Positions 34,780 through 42,751 of a DNA stretch of 64,000 nt are shown here, one piece after another; the stretch's first letter is position 1, and every line of letters starts with the position of its first letter. The notes under the pieces are model-generated. The model made no database searches. It was not told the origin of the DNA and saw only the letters and a list, made by a program, of their open reading frames with translations. The position numbers were made by a program, and so were the translations under genes. This stretch comes from Caedibacter sp052030685 (GTDB lineage: Bacteria; Pseudomonadota; Gammaproteobacteria; Francisellales; Francisellaceae). The DNA lies in the NCBI RefSeq assembly GCF_052030685.1, contig NZ_JBQAJM010000005.1, forward strand, positions 1 to 64,000, read 5' to 3'.

Positions 34780-36480
34780 ATGTCACGCACTGTTAAAGCC
34801 GCAACTGGCACCAAACTCACTGCCAAATCTTGGCTAACCGAAGCACCTTTGCGCATGCTGATGAATAACTTAGACCCTGATATCGCTGAGCATCCTCAGG
34901 ATCTTGTTGTTTATGGCGGCATTGGTAAAGCAGCACGTAACTGGGAGTGCTTTGATAAGATCGTTGAGTCTCTAGAGAAGCTTGAAGATGATGAAACATT
35001 ACTTGTGCAATCAGGAAAACCAGTAGGTGTTTTCAAAACACATGCCGATGCACCACGTGTGCTCATTGCTAACTCAAACCTTGTTCCACATTGGGCAGAT
35101 TGGCAACACTTTAATGAGCTTGATAAAAAAGGCTTAATGATGTACGGACAAATGACCGCTGGTTCTTGGATATATATCGGCTCACAAGGTATTGTCCAAG
35201 GCACCTACGAAACATTTGTTGAGATGGGACGTCAGTATTATAACGGCGACTTATCGGGCAAGTGGATTCTAACCGCAGGATTAGGTGGTATGGGTGGCGC
35301 GCAAACACTCGCTGGCGTTTTAGCCGGTGCCTGTGTTTTAGCCATTGAGTGTGATGAAAGCCGTATTGATTTTAGGTTACGCACCAAATACGTTGATTAC
35401 AAAGCCAAAACATTAGATGAGGCAATGGCTATTCTCAACAAAGCCTGCGCTGAGAAACGTGCTATTTCTGTGGGTCTGTTAGGAAATGCTGCTGAGATTT
35501 TACCTGAAATGATCAAGCGCAGCATCAAGCCTGATGCGGTAACGGATCAAACCAGCGCACATGATCCATTAAACGGCTATCTACCGATTGGTTGGAGTTT
35601 GGAAAAGGCTAAAAAAGAGCGTCAAAGCAATCCTGAATTAGTTGTAGCAGAAGCCAAAAAATCAATGAAAATTCACGTAAAGGCAATGCTTGAATTTGCC
35701 AAACAAGGCATTCCAACTTTTGACTATGGTAATAATATTCGCCAAGTTGCCTTTGATGAGGGCTTGCAAAATGCGTTTGATTTCCCAGGTTTTGTTCCGG
35801 CATTTATCCGTCCACTCTTTTGTCAAGGCATTGGACCGTTTAGATGGGTTGCTTTATCCGGTGATCCTGAGGATATCTATAAAACGGATCAGAAAGTTAA
35901 AGAACTTATGCCGCATGACAAACACCTACATAATTGGTTAGATATGGCAAAAGAGCGTATCGCCTTTCAAGGTCTGCCGGCACGCATTTGTTGGGTTGGC
36001 TTGGGCGATCGTGCGCGCCTTGGCTTGGCATTTAACGAAATGGTTAAAAATGGTGAGCTTAAAGGTCCTATTGTTATTGGTCGTGATCACTTAGATTCAG
36101 GATCTGTCGCAAGTCCTAATCGCGAAACAGAAAGCATGAAAGATGGTTCAGATGCGGTATCTGATTGGCCGCTTTTAAATGCATTACTCAATACCGCAGG
36201 TGGAGCTACGTGGGTAAGTTTACATCATGGAGGTGGCGTTGGCATGGGCTTCTCTCAACACGCCGGTGTTGTTATCGTTGCCGATGGTACTGAAGCTGCG
36301 GCAAAACGTTTGCAACGCGTGTTAACCAATGATCCAGGTACTGGGGTTATGCGTCATGCTGATGCCGGTTATGACATCGCAATTCAATGTGCTAAAGACA
36401 AAGGACTCAATTTACCCATGGTTAATGCAGATACAAAAGATACTACCTGTGCTACAGCCAAAAATGAGGCGTTAATATGA
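34780..36480 (+). CDS. hutU: Urocanate hydratase
   Basis: Urocanase converts urocanate to imidazolonepropionate using tightly bound NAD+. The 566-aa length is typical. Motifs include VVYGGIGKAARNWECFD, GQMTAGSWIYIGSQGIVQGTY, TAGLGGMGGAQ (NAD+ binding) and LPARICWVGLGDRARLGLAFN with the catalytic C404, then SLHHGGGVGMGFSQHAG. AGGAGGA precedes the ATG. Its stop overlaps the hutH start by 4 nt (ATGA), so the two are co-translated. It is the second enzyme of histidine degradation and ends here in the glutamate made available to the NAD-glutamate dehydrogenase encoded downstream. Confidence 0.98.
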   Translation: MSRTVKAATGTKLTAKSWLTEAPLRMLMNNLDPDIAEHPQDLVVYGGIGKAARNWECFDKIVESLEKLEDDETLLVQSGKPVGVFKTHADAPRVLIANSNLVPHWADWQHFNELDKKGLMMYGQMTAGSWIYIGSQGIVQGTYETFVEMGRQYYNGDLSGKWILTAGLGGMGGAQTLAGVLAGACVLAIECDESRIDFRLRTKYVDYKAKTLDEAMAILNKACAEKRAISVGLLGNAAEILPEMIKRSIKPDAVTDQTSAHDPLNGYLPIGWSLEKAKKERQSNPELVVAEAKKSMKIHVKAMLEFAKQGIPTFDYGNNIRQVAFDEGLQNAFDFPGFVPAFIRPLFCQGIGPFRWVALSGDPEDIYKTDQKVKELMPHDKHLHNWLDMAKERIAFQGLPARICWVGLGDRARLGLAFNEMVKNGELKGPIVIGRDHLDSGSVASPNRETESMKDGSDAVSDWPLLNALLNTAGGATWVSLHHGGGVGMGFSQHAGVVIVADGTEAAAKRLQRVLTNDPGTGVMRHADAGYDIAIQCAKDKGLNLPMVNADTKDTTCATAKNEALI

Positions 36481-38054
36481 GTGAAGTCATGAATAAAACA
36501 AATACAACCAATAAAAAAGCGCATAACCCGCAAAGCTTTTGCTTAATCCCGGGTGAGCTTAGTCTTCAGGATATCGAACTATTACTTAATAGTGCATGCC
36601 CCATTCATTTGGATGATAGCGCATACGCTAAAGTGGCAACATCACGCAGCATTGTTGAGGAAGTGCTTAAAGAAGGCAAAACAGTTTATGGGATTAACAC
36701 GGGCTTTGGCTTACTGGCAAATAAAAAAATCCCAACCACAGAGCTTAAAGAACTACAACGCCGCATTGTGCTTTCTCATGCTACCGGCGTGGGTAAAGCG
36801 CTAGATAATGACACTGTTAAGCTTATTATGTTGCTTAAAATCAACAGTCTTGCACAAGGCTACTCAGGTGTCACACAACAAACCCTAGATGCACTCATCG
36901 CCTTTTATAATCATGGCATTTATCCTGTAATTCCTGAGCAAGGTTCAGTTGGTGCATCGGGTGATTTAGCACCTTTAGCGCACATGAGCATGCCACTGAT
37001 TGGTGAGGGTGAGGTTGATTATCAAGGTCAGCGCATCGATGCAGTCGAGGCTTTAAAGAAAGCAGGATTAAGTGCTATTGAGCTTCAAGAGAAGGAGGGC
37101 TTAGCACTACTTAATGGCACCCAAGCATCAACTGCCATTGCTTTAATGGGGTTGATTAAAGTCGAGCGCAATTTCAGTATTGCCACTATCGCTGGCGCTT
37201 TAAGTATTGAAGCAACCTTTGGCAGTATGAAGCCCTTTGATCCAGTTATTTCCAAGATCAAACGCGTTGAGGGTCAAATTATTTTTTCACAAGTCATGCG
37301 CAACTTATTGGAAAACAGTGAGATTATGCACGCGCATGATCACTGTAGCAAAGTACAAGACCCTTACTCATTACGTTGCCAACCACAGGTAATGGGAGCC
37401 GCTTGGCAAGTGATCAATGACGCTAAGCGCAATTTATTAAATGAAGCTAATGGTGTCTCTGATAATCCGCTAATCTTGCCAGAAACCAAAGAGATTATAT
37501 CCGGCGGCAACTTCCACGCTGAGATGGTGGCAATGAGTGCAGATATGTTAAGCATCGCTTGCGCTGAAATTGGGGCTATTTCTGAGCGTCGTATTGCCCT
37601 TTTGATCGATAAACATTTAAGTGGCTTACCTGCATTTTTAATTGAAAATGCTGGTCTTAATTCGGGCTTCATGTTGGCACATGTGACCGCATCCTCGTTA
37701 GCCAGTGAGAATAAAACACTAGCGCATCCGGCATCTGTTGATAGTCTACCAACCTCTGCTAATCAAGAAGATCATGTCAGTATGGCAACTTTTGCCGCAC
37801 GCAAATTAAATACGATTGCTCAAAATGTATTATCTATATTAAGTATTGAAGTGCTTGCTGCTTGCCAAGGTGTCTCAATACGAGCACCACTTAAAACATC
37901 AAACATATTGGATAGTAAGTATCGCCAAATTCGCGCCAAAGTGCCTTATTATGATGAGGATCGCTATTTTGCACGTGATATTGAAAATGCCACCGCTGTT
38001 ATCAAACAACATGCATTTTATAGCGATGTGCATGCACAGCTTTTCCAAGTGTAA
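36477..38054 (+). CDS. hutH: Histidine ammonia-lyase
   Basis: HutH removes ammonia from L-histidine to give urocanate. The cofactor is a methylidene-imidazolone formed from Ala-Ser-Gly at residues 160-162 (GSVGASGDLAPLAHMSM). Other motifs are YGINTGFG near the N-terminus and the C-terminal SVDSLPTSANQEDHVSM. The 525-aa length is slightly longer than the roughly 510 aa of most HutH proteins because of a polar N-terminal tail of about 20 residues; the internal ATG at codon 5 is also possible. It overlaps hutU by 4 nt. A type B repeat lies between its end and hutI. Confidence 0.97.
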   Translation: MSEVMNKTNTTNKKAHNPQSFCLIPGELSLQDIELLLNSACPIHLDDSAYAKVATSRSIVEEVLKEGKTVYGINTGFGLLANKKIPTTELKELQRRIVLSHATGVGKALDNDTVKLIMLLKINSLAQGYSGVTQQTLDALIAFYNHGIYPVIPEQGSVGASGDLAPLAHMSMPLIGEGEVDYQGQRIDAVEALKKAGLSAIELQEKEGLALLNGTQASTAIALMGLIKVERNFSIATIAGALSIEATFGSMKPFDPVISKIKRVEGQIIFSQVMRNLLENSEIMHAHDHCSKVQDPYSLRCQPQVMGAAWQVINDAKRNLLNEANGVSDNPLILPETKEIISGGNFHAEMVAMSADMLSIACAEIGAISERRIALLIDKHLSGLPAFLIENAGLNSGFMLAHVTASSLASENKTLAHPASVDSLPTSANQEDHVSMATFAARKLNTIAQNVLSILSIEVLAACQGVSIRAPLKTSNILDSKYRQIRAKVPYYDEDRYFARDIENATAVIKQHAFYSDVHAQLFQV

Positions 38055-38085
38055 AGGAGTAAAAACATAAGTTGTATCAGCGCCT

Positions 38086-38137
38086 ACCTCTCCCCTTGCG
38101 GGAGAGGTCGTTCAGCTTAAGCTGAACGGGTGAGGGG
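38086..38137 (-). repeat. Dispersed two-hairpin repeat type B, copy 5 (inverted)
   Basis: This inverted 52-bp copy has two near-perfect stems: CCTCTCCC-CTTGC-GGGAGAGG and CGTTCAGCTTAAGCTGAACG. Relative to the others, the first stem keeps pairing through a changed base pair (T-A here, G-C in copies 1 and 3), a sign of selection for pairing. It lies between hutH and hutI. Confidence 0.9.
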
Positions 38138-38225
38138 AATATTTAAATCTCAACTTACTTTTATTCCGGATAAAAGAATAAAAAAATAAAAACGTAATAA
38201 CATAGGAATAACAAAAGGTAAAAGT

Positions 38226-39422
38226 ATGTATGATCTTATCATCCAAAATGCGCGCCTTGTGACCTTCGATCAAGACGAGCGTATTTTGGATAATGCTACT
38301 TTAGTCATTAATGAAGGCAAGATTATTGATATCTTAGCCAAAGGTTCAGTACTGCCTAAGGCACATGAAACCATTGATTACAATGGTCAACTTATAACAC
38401 CGGGACTTATTGATTGTCACACGCATCTTGTCTATGGTGGCAATCGCGCTGACGAGTTTGAAATGCGATTAAATGGCGCCTCCTATGAAGAAATTGCCAA
38501 AAAGGGTGGTGGCATTCGCTCAACCGTTATGGCAACACGTAACGCTTCTTTAGATGAGTTATATCACAGTGCCAATAAACGCCTTAAACAAATGATGCAA
38601 TATGGCACAACCACCTGTGAGATTAAATCAGGCTATGGATTAGATTTCGATAGTGAAATGAAAATGCTTAAAGTTGCTCGTCAACTTAATGAATCTAAGG
38701 GTATTGATATTATCCCCACCTTCTTAGGTGCACACGCTTTGCCGCCTGAGTTTGATGATAAAGATCAATATATTGACTTTATCATTGATGAAGTTTTACC
38801 CGTGTTGAAAAAAGAAAATTTGGCACAGGTTGTCGATGGCTTTTGTGAAAATATTGGTTTTTCACATAGTCAAATGAAGCGCCTTTTTACTGCAGCAAAA
38901 AATCATGGGTTTCAATTAAAACTGCATGCCGAGCAATTATCCGATCAAAAAGGTGCGGCTCTTGCTGCTCAATTTAACGCTCTATCAGCTGATCATTTAG
39001 AGTATCTTGCGATTGAGGACATTACTAAAATGCGCGATGCTAATACCGTGGCTGTTTTACTACCTGGTGCCTATTATTTCTTACGTGAAACCAAGTTGCC
39101 ACCTGTTACTGATCTGTTAAAACAAAAGGTGAAAATAGCCATTGCCACTGATGCCAATCCCGGCTCATCACCTTTTTTATCGTTGCCACTGATGATGAAT
39201 ATGGCATGCACCCTATTTCGCATGACACCTTATCAGGCATTTCAAGCAACAACGATCAATGCCGCTTATGCACTTGGAATACAAGCACAAAAAGGCAGTA
39301 TTGAAATCGGTAAATGCGCTGATTTGATCCTATGGGATTGTAAACATTACAATCAAATCATCTATGATGCAACATTGAATTATCGTAACGCAACCATTAA
39401 GGATGGTGAGTTGATCGTTTAA
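38226..39422 (+). CDS. hutI: Imidazolonepropionase
   Basis: HutI hydrolyses imidazolonepropionate to formimidoylglutamate, between HutU and HutG. The 398-aa protein is a metal-dependent amidohydrolase; the N-terminal ligands H65 and H67 lie in GLIDCHTHLVYGGNRADEF, followed by AKKGGGIRST, TTCEIKSGYGL, FLGAHALP, LHAEQLSDQKGA and ATDANPGSSP with the catalytic Asp. It lies 171 bp after hutH in the same direction; a type B repeat occupies much of that gap and could separate or stabilise the transcripts. Confidence 0.97.
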   Translation: MYDLIIQNARLVTFDQDERILDNATLVINEGKIIDILAKGSVLPKAHETIDYNGQLITPGLIDCHTHLVYGGNRADEFEMRLNGASYEEIAKKGGGIRSTVMATRNASLDELYHSANKRLKQMMQYGTTTCEIKSGYGLDFDSEMKMLKVARQLNESKGIDIIPTFLGAHALPPEFDDKDQYIDFIIDEVLPVLKKENLAQVVDGFCENIGFSHSQMKRLFTAAKNHGFQLKLHAEQLSDQKGAALAAQFNALSADHLEYLAIEDITKMRDANTVAVLLPGAYYFLRETKLPPVTDLLKQKVKIAIATDANPGSSPFLSLPLMMNMACTLFRMTPYQAFQATTINAAYALGIQAQKGSIEIGKCADLILWDCKHYNQIIYDATLNYRNATIKDGELIV

Positions 39423-39781
39423 GCTGCACTGCATCTTCTACCACTAGTCAAAATGCCTTTGTTTTGCATATAAAAACAATCAAATTAATGCTGCAATCCT
39501 TGTTGTTGATTCATGCCACTAGATCAAGTTTATTTTAAGGCTTTATCCCCTAGCTGTTTCATTCAATGCAACTCGCTTTGCGAAGCGCCTATGCTACCGA
39601 AGCTTACGGTTTTACATTGTGTTAATTGAGATCTGACTCTCACAAATTACCTCTTTTATGTTTAATATATTTCACCGCTGCAAGCAGCTCAAGTGACTTA
39701 CCTTTTTGCGTGGTCAAAAAAAGGTAAGCGAAAAATCCCATTTTACTGACGTCAACAAAACTTGCAGGGCGAGTTTTTTGG
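39423..39781. other. Gene-free stretch with several palindromes
   Basis: This 359-bp gap lies between the convergent hutI and mpl genes and has no gene. It carries hairpins: CGCTTTGCGAAGCG (39574-39587), ACCGAAGCTTACGGT (39596-39610), GCTGCAAGCAGC (about 39677-39688), and the long CTTACCTTTTT..AAAAAGGTAAG palindrome at 39697-39728. The last one has a partner at 39781-39807 that contains the mpl stop codon. Confidence 0.6.
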
Positions 39782-39807
39782 TTACTTTTTTGCGGGAAAA
39801 AAGTAAC
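39697..39807. repeat. Paired palindromic repeat at the 3' end of mpl
   Basis: Two related palindromes, CTTACCTTTTTGCG..CAAAAAAAGGTAAG (39697-39728) and GTTACTTTTTTGCGGGAAAA AAGTAAC (39781-39807), flank about 52 bp. Their arms resemble each other (TTACYTTTTTTGC). The second encodes the mpl C-terminus SYFFPAKK and its stop. Confidence 0.7.
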
Positions 39808-41227
39808 TGCCTAAAGCAACGTTAGTTGCGGGCAAGATTTCATCACGACTGAAATTACGCATTTTTTCTATTTCAACACCTCGCCTCGCAAGTGCACCTA
39901 ACTGTTTATACAACCCATCAAATGCCCCATTACTCATAATGACATAGTGAGTAAAGCAATGAGGTTGTGATTGCTTAAAATGCGCAACAATATCAGCAAC
40001 CTCATCAAATACTATAAAGTTTTCTTTAGCGTAAGATGCCGCCTGCCACTGCATCGCACTGTTTTGATAAAACCAGACTTCATCAGCAATAGTAAGCGCA
40101 TTAATTAATGCCTGCTCTTGCGTACCCATTTTCATCGTATTTGAGCGCGGCTCTAGAATAGCTACTACCCTTTCTTTTTCACCGGCACGTGCTTTAATTG
40201 CCTTAAGCGTTTCTGCTACCGCCGTTGGATGATGGGCAAAATCATCATAAATGGCATAGTGATCGTTTTGGATAATGCATTCAAGGCGGCGTTTGACACC
40301 TTTAAAATTTTTAAAACTCTCTGTCACTTTATCCAATGAAACACCTAGTGTTTTTAAAACTGCATAAGCTGATAACGCATTTTTGGCATTATGTTCACCC
40401 AGTAATGCCCAATTGATCTTAAGTGTTTTAGTGTGGTCTATGATCTCAAACTGACTATAGTCTTCAACAATAGGCTTGATATTAAGCCCATCCTCACCTT
40501 GAAGCGGGAAACACTCAGACCAGCACCCCATCGCTAGTAGCTTATGAATGTGGGTATCTAGCTTAGGATAAATAACCGTCGACTTTCCAGGTAACAGCCG
40601 CATAAGATGGTGAAATTGTCGATAAATATCCTCCATCGAGTTAAAAATATCCGCATGATCAAACTCAAGATTATTAATTACTAACACATCTGGATGATAA
40701 TGCATAAACTTCGAGCGCTTATCAAAAAATGCCGTATCATATTCATCGGCTTCAATCACAAAGTACTCAGAATCCGTTAGGCGCGATGACACCCCAAAGT
40801 CCTGAGTAATACCACCGACCAGAAAGCTTGGATTTAATCCCGCATCATCCATCAATTTAATGACCATCGATGTGGTAGTTGTTTTACCATGTGTTCCGGC
40901 AATAGCAATGACCTTTTTACCTTTAAGAACTTCTTGATAAAGCCACTTGGGACCTGAAAAATACTCAAGATCACTATTTAATAAGTGCTCAACAATTGGC
41001 ATACCACGGCGCATCGTATTACCAACAATCACCTGATCAGGTCTAAATGATTCAATATCATAATCATAACCAGATATAAGCTTAATGCCCTGAGACTCAA
41101 GGTAGTTGCTCATCGGTGGGTAAACATTTTGATCACTGCCTGTGACCTTGTAACCTTTCTCACGCGCTAATAGCGCTAAAGCACCCATAAAGGTGCCGCA
41201 AATGCTTAATATATGAATGTGTTTCAT
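39782..41227 (-). CDS. mpl: UDP-N-acetylmuramate:L-alanyl-gamma-D-glutamyl-meso-diaminopimelate ligase
   Basis: Mpl recycles peptidoglycan by joining the released tripeptide to UDP-MurNAc. The 481-aa protein is a Mur ligase: N-terminal HILSICGTFMGALALLA (UDP-binding), ATP site GTHGKTTTTSM, VIEADEYDTAFFD, VINNLEFDHADIF, LGEHNAKNALSA and the C-terminal YDDFAHHPTAV and LEPRSNTMKMG. These favour Mpl over MurC. The stop codon lies in a palindromic repeat that supplies the last residues (SYFFPAKK). It begins 3 nt after hldE on the same strand, an unusual pairing of peptidoglycan recycling with lipopolysaccharide heptose synthesis. Confidence 0.95.
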   Translation of the reverse strand: MKHIHILSICGTFMGALALLAREKGYKVTGSDQNVYPPMSNYLESQGIKLISGYDYDIESFRPDQVIVGNTMRRGMPIVEHLLNSDLEYFSGPKWLYQEVLKGKKVIAIAGTHGKTTTTSMVIKLMDDAGLNPSFLVGGITQDFGVSSRLTDSEYFVIEADEYDTAFFDKRSKFMHYHPDVLVINNLEFDHADIFNSMEDIYRQFHHLMRLLPGKSTVIYPKLDTHIHKLLAMGCWSECFPLQGEDGLNIKPIVEDYSQFEIIDHTKTLKINWALLGEHNAKNALSAYAVLKTLGVSLDKVTESFKNFKGVKRRLECIIQNDHYAIYDDFAHHPTAVAETLKAIKARAGEKERVVAILEPRSNTMKMGTQEQALINALTIADEVWFYQNSAMQWQAASYAKENFIVFDEVADIVAHFKQSQPHCFTHYVIMSNGAFDGLYKQLGALARRGVEIEKMRNFSRDEILPATNVALGSYFFPAKK

Positions 41228-41230
41228 GAC

Positions 41231-42646
41231 CTACTTTTGATTTTTTATTTTTTCAATAATCGATGTACTCGAATGACTGGGCTTTAAGGTAATGGTTTTG
41301 ACCTCACCACCTGCAGCTAACACTTCTTTAGCGCCCGCAATTTGTGAAACTTCATAATCGGCACCCTTAACCAGAATATCCGGTAATAGTTCACTAATAA
41401 TTCGCTGTGGCGTATCTTCTTCAAATGCCACTACCCAGTCAACACAGCCTAATGCCGCAAGCACTTCCATCCGTGATTGCAAGTTAACATATGGTCGAGA
41501 TGTCCCTTTTAAGCGCTTAACTGACTCATCGGTATTAACAGCGACAATCAAGCGATCACCCAAAGCGCGCGCTTTTTGTAAATACTCAACATGTCCGGCA
41601 TGCAAAATATCAAAGCAGCCATTGGTCATCACGACTTTTTCACCTTGAAGATGAACCTCACTCATTGCTTTTTTGAGCTCAGTTTGACTTAAAACACCTT
41701 TGTGTACTCTGGCTTGTGCATGGAGTGAATCATGCAACTCTTGAGCATTCAGTGTTGCCGTGCCAACTTTACCAACAACAACACCTGCTGCGGCATTAGC
41801 AAGACGCATCGCTGAGGTGTAATCATAGCCACACGAAACTGCCATTGCCATGACGGCAATGACGGTGTCACCTGCACCAGTCACATCAAAGACCTCTTTG
41901 GCAACGGTAGGAATCGTTGTCACTTCACCGTTTTTTAACACCAATGTCATACCTTCCTCACTTCGAGTAATTAGCAGTCCACCTAAATGACAATTGGCTA
42001 TTAATTGATGCGCTTTAGTAATTAACTCATCTTCAGTATGGCACTTGCCAACAACTGCTTCAAATTCCTTGCGATTGGGGGTAATTAAAGTTGCACCTTG
42101 ATAGATACTAAAGTCATTACCTTTAGGGTCAACGAGTGTTGCAATATTTTGTTTATTTGCCAATTCAATCAATTTTTGCACATCGTGTAATGTCCCCTTA
42201 CCATAGTCCGATAATACCATGACATTATAGTTTTGAAGTGCTGCCTCAACATTGCTGAAAAGCACACCTTCATCAACTTGCACAAAACCTTCTTCAAAAT
42301 CAAGACGCAACAACTGTTGTTTTTGGGATAACACACGCAACTTCGTAATCGTTGGCAAATGTGTTTCAATCAAATGACTATGAATTGATTGTTCAGCTAA
42401 AAAGTTTTTTAGAATGTGTGCTGGCTCATCCTGACCAATCATCGCACAAATTCCCGCCTTTCCTGTGAGTGAGGTAATATTTAAAGCGACATTGCCAGCA
42501 CCACCTGCACGATCTTGAATATTCTTAACATGCACCACAGGAACCGGTGCTTCAGGTGAGATACGCTCTGTCGAACCGTAGTAATAGCGATCTAACATCA
42601 CGTCACCTACGACTAAAACACGTGCTTTTTGTAAGTTACTTTGCAT
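41231..42646 (-). CDS. hldE: Bifunctional heptose-7-phosphate kinase/heptose-1-phosphate adenylyltransferase
   Basis: HldE makes ADP-D-glycero-beta-D-manno-heptose for the lipopolysaccharide inner core. The 471-aa protein has the N-terminal ribokinase-type kinase domain (about 1-315; VLVVGDVMLDRYYYG, RAGGAGNVALNI, and FDVTGAGDTVIAVMAMA with the catalytic Asp) and the C-terminal nucleotidyltransferase domain (about 340-471; MTNGCFDILHAGHVEYLQ and the SSTSIIEKI tail). Both halves are intact. It is followed by mpl with a 3-nt gap. Its presence implies a heptose-containing outer-membrane lipopolysaccharide, unlike Francisella, which lacks heptose. Confidence 0.97.
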   Translation of the reverse strand: MQSNLQKARVLVVGDVMLDRYYYGSTERISPEAPVPVVHVKNIQDRAGGAGNVALNITSLTGKAGICAMIGQDEPAHILKNFLAEQSIHSHLIETHLPTITKLRVLSQKQQLLRLDFEEGFVQVDEGVLFSNVEAALQNYNVMVLSDYGKGTLHDVQKLIELANKQNIATLVDPKGNDFSIYQGATLITPNRKEFEAVVGKCHTEDELITKAHQLIANCHLGGLLITRSEEGMTLVLKNGEVTTIPTVAKEVFDVTGAGDTVIAVMAMAVSCGYDYTSAMRLANAAAGVVVGKVGTATLNAQELHDSLHAQARVHKGVLSQTELKKAMSEVHLQGEKVVMTNGCFDILHAGHVEYLQKARALGDRLIVAVNTDESVKRLKGTSRPYVNLQSRMEVLAALGCVDWVVAFEEDTPQRIISELLPDILVKGADYEVSQIAGAKEVLAAGGEVKTITLKPSHSSTSIIEKIKNQK

Positions 42647-42751
42647 TATTTATTTAGACACTAATAGCAGTAGGCGTAATACTACACTAAAGCCTAATAA
42701 AATTACAGTTTGTCGTTGATGCTATTTGCTAAGATTTAGAGAGAGTATAAA

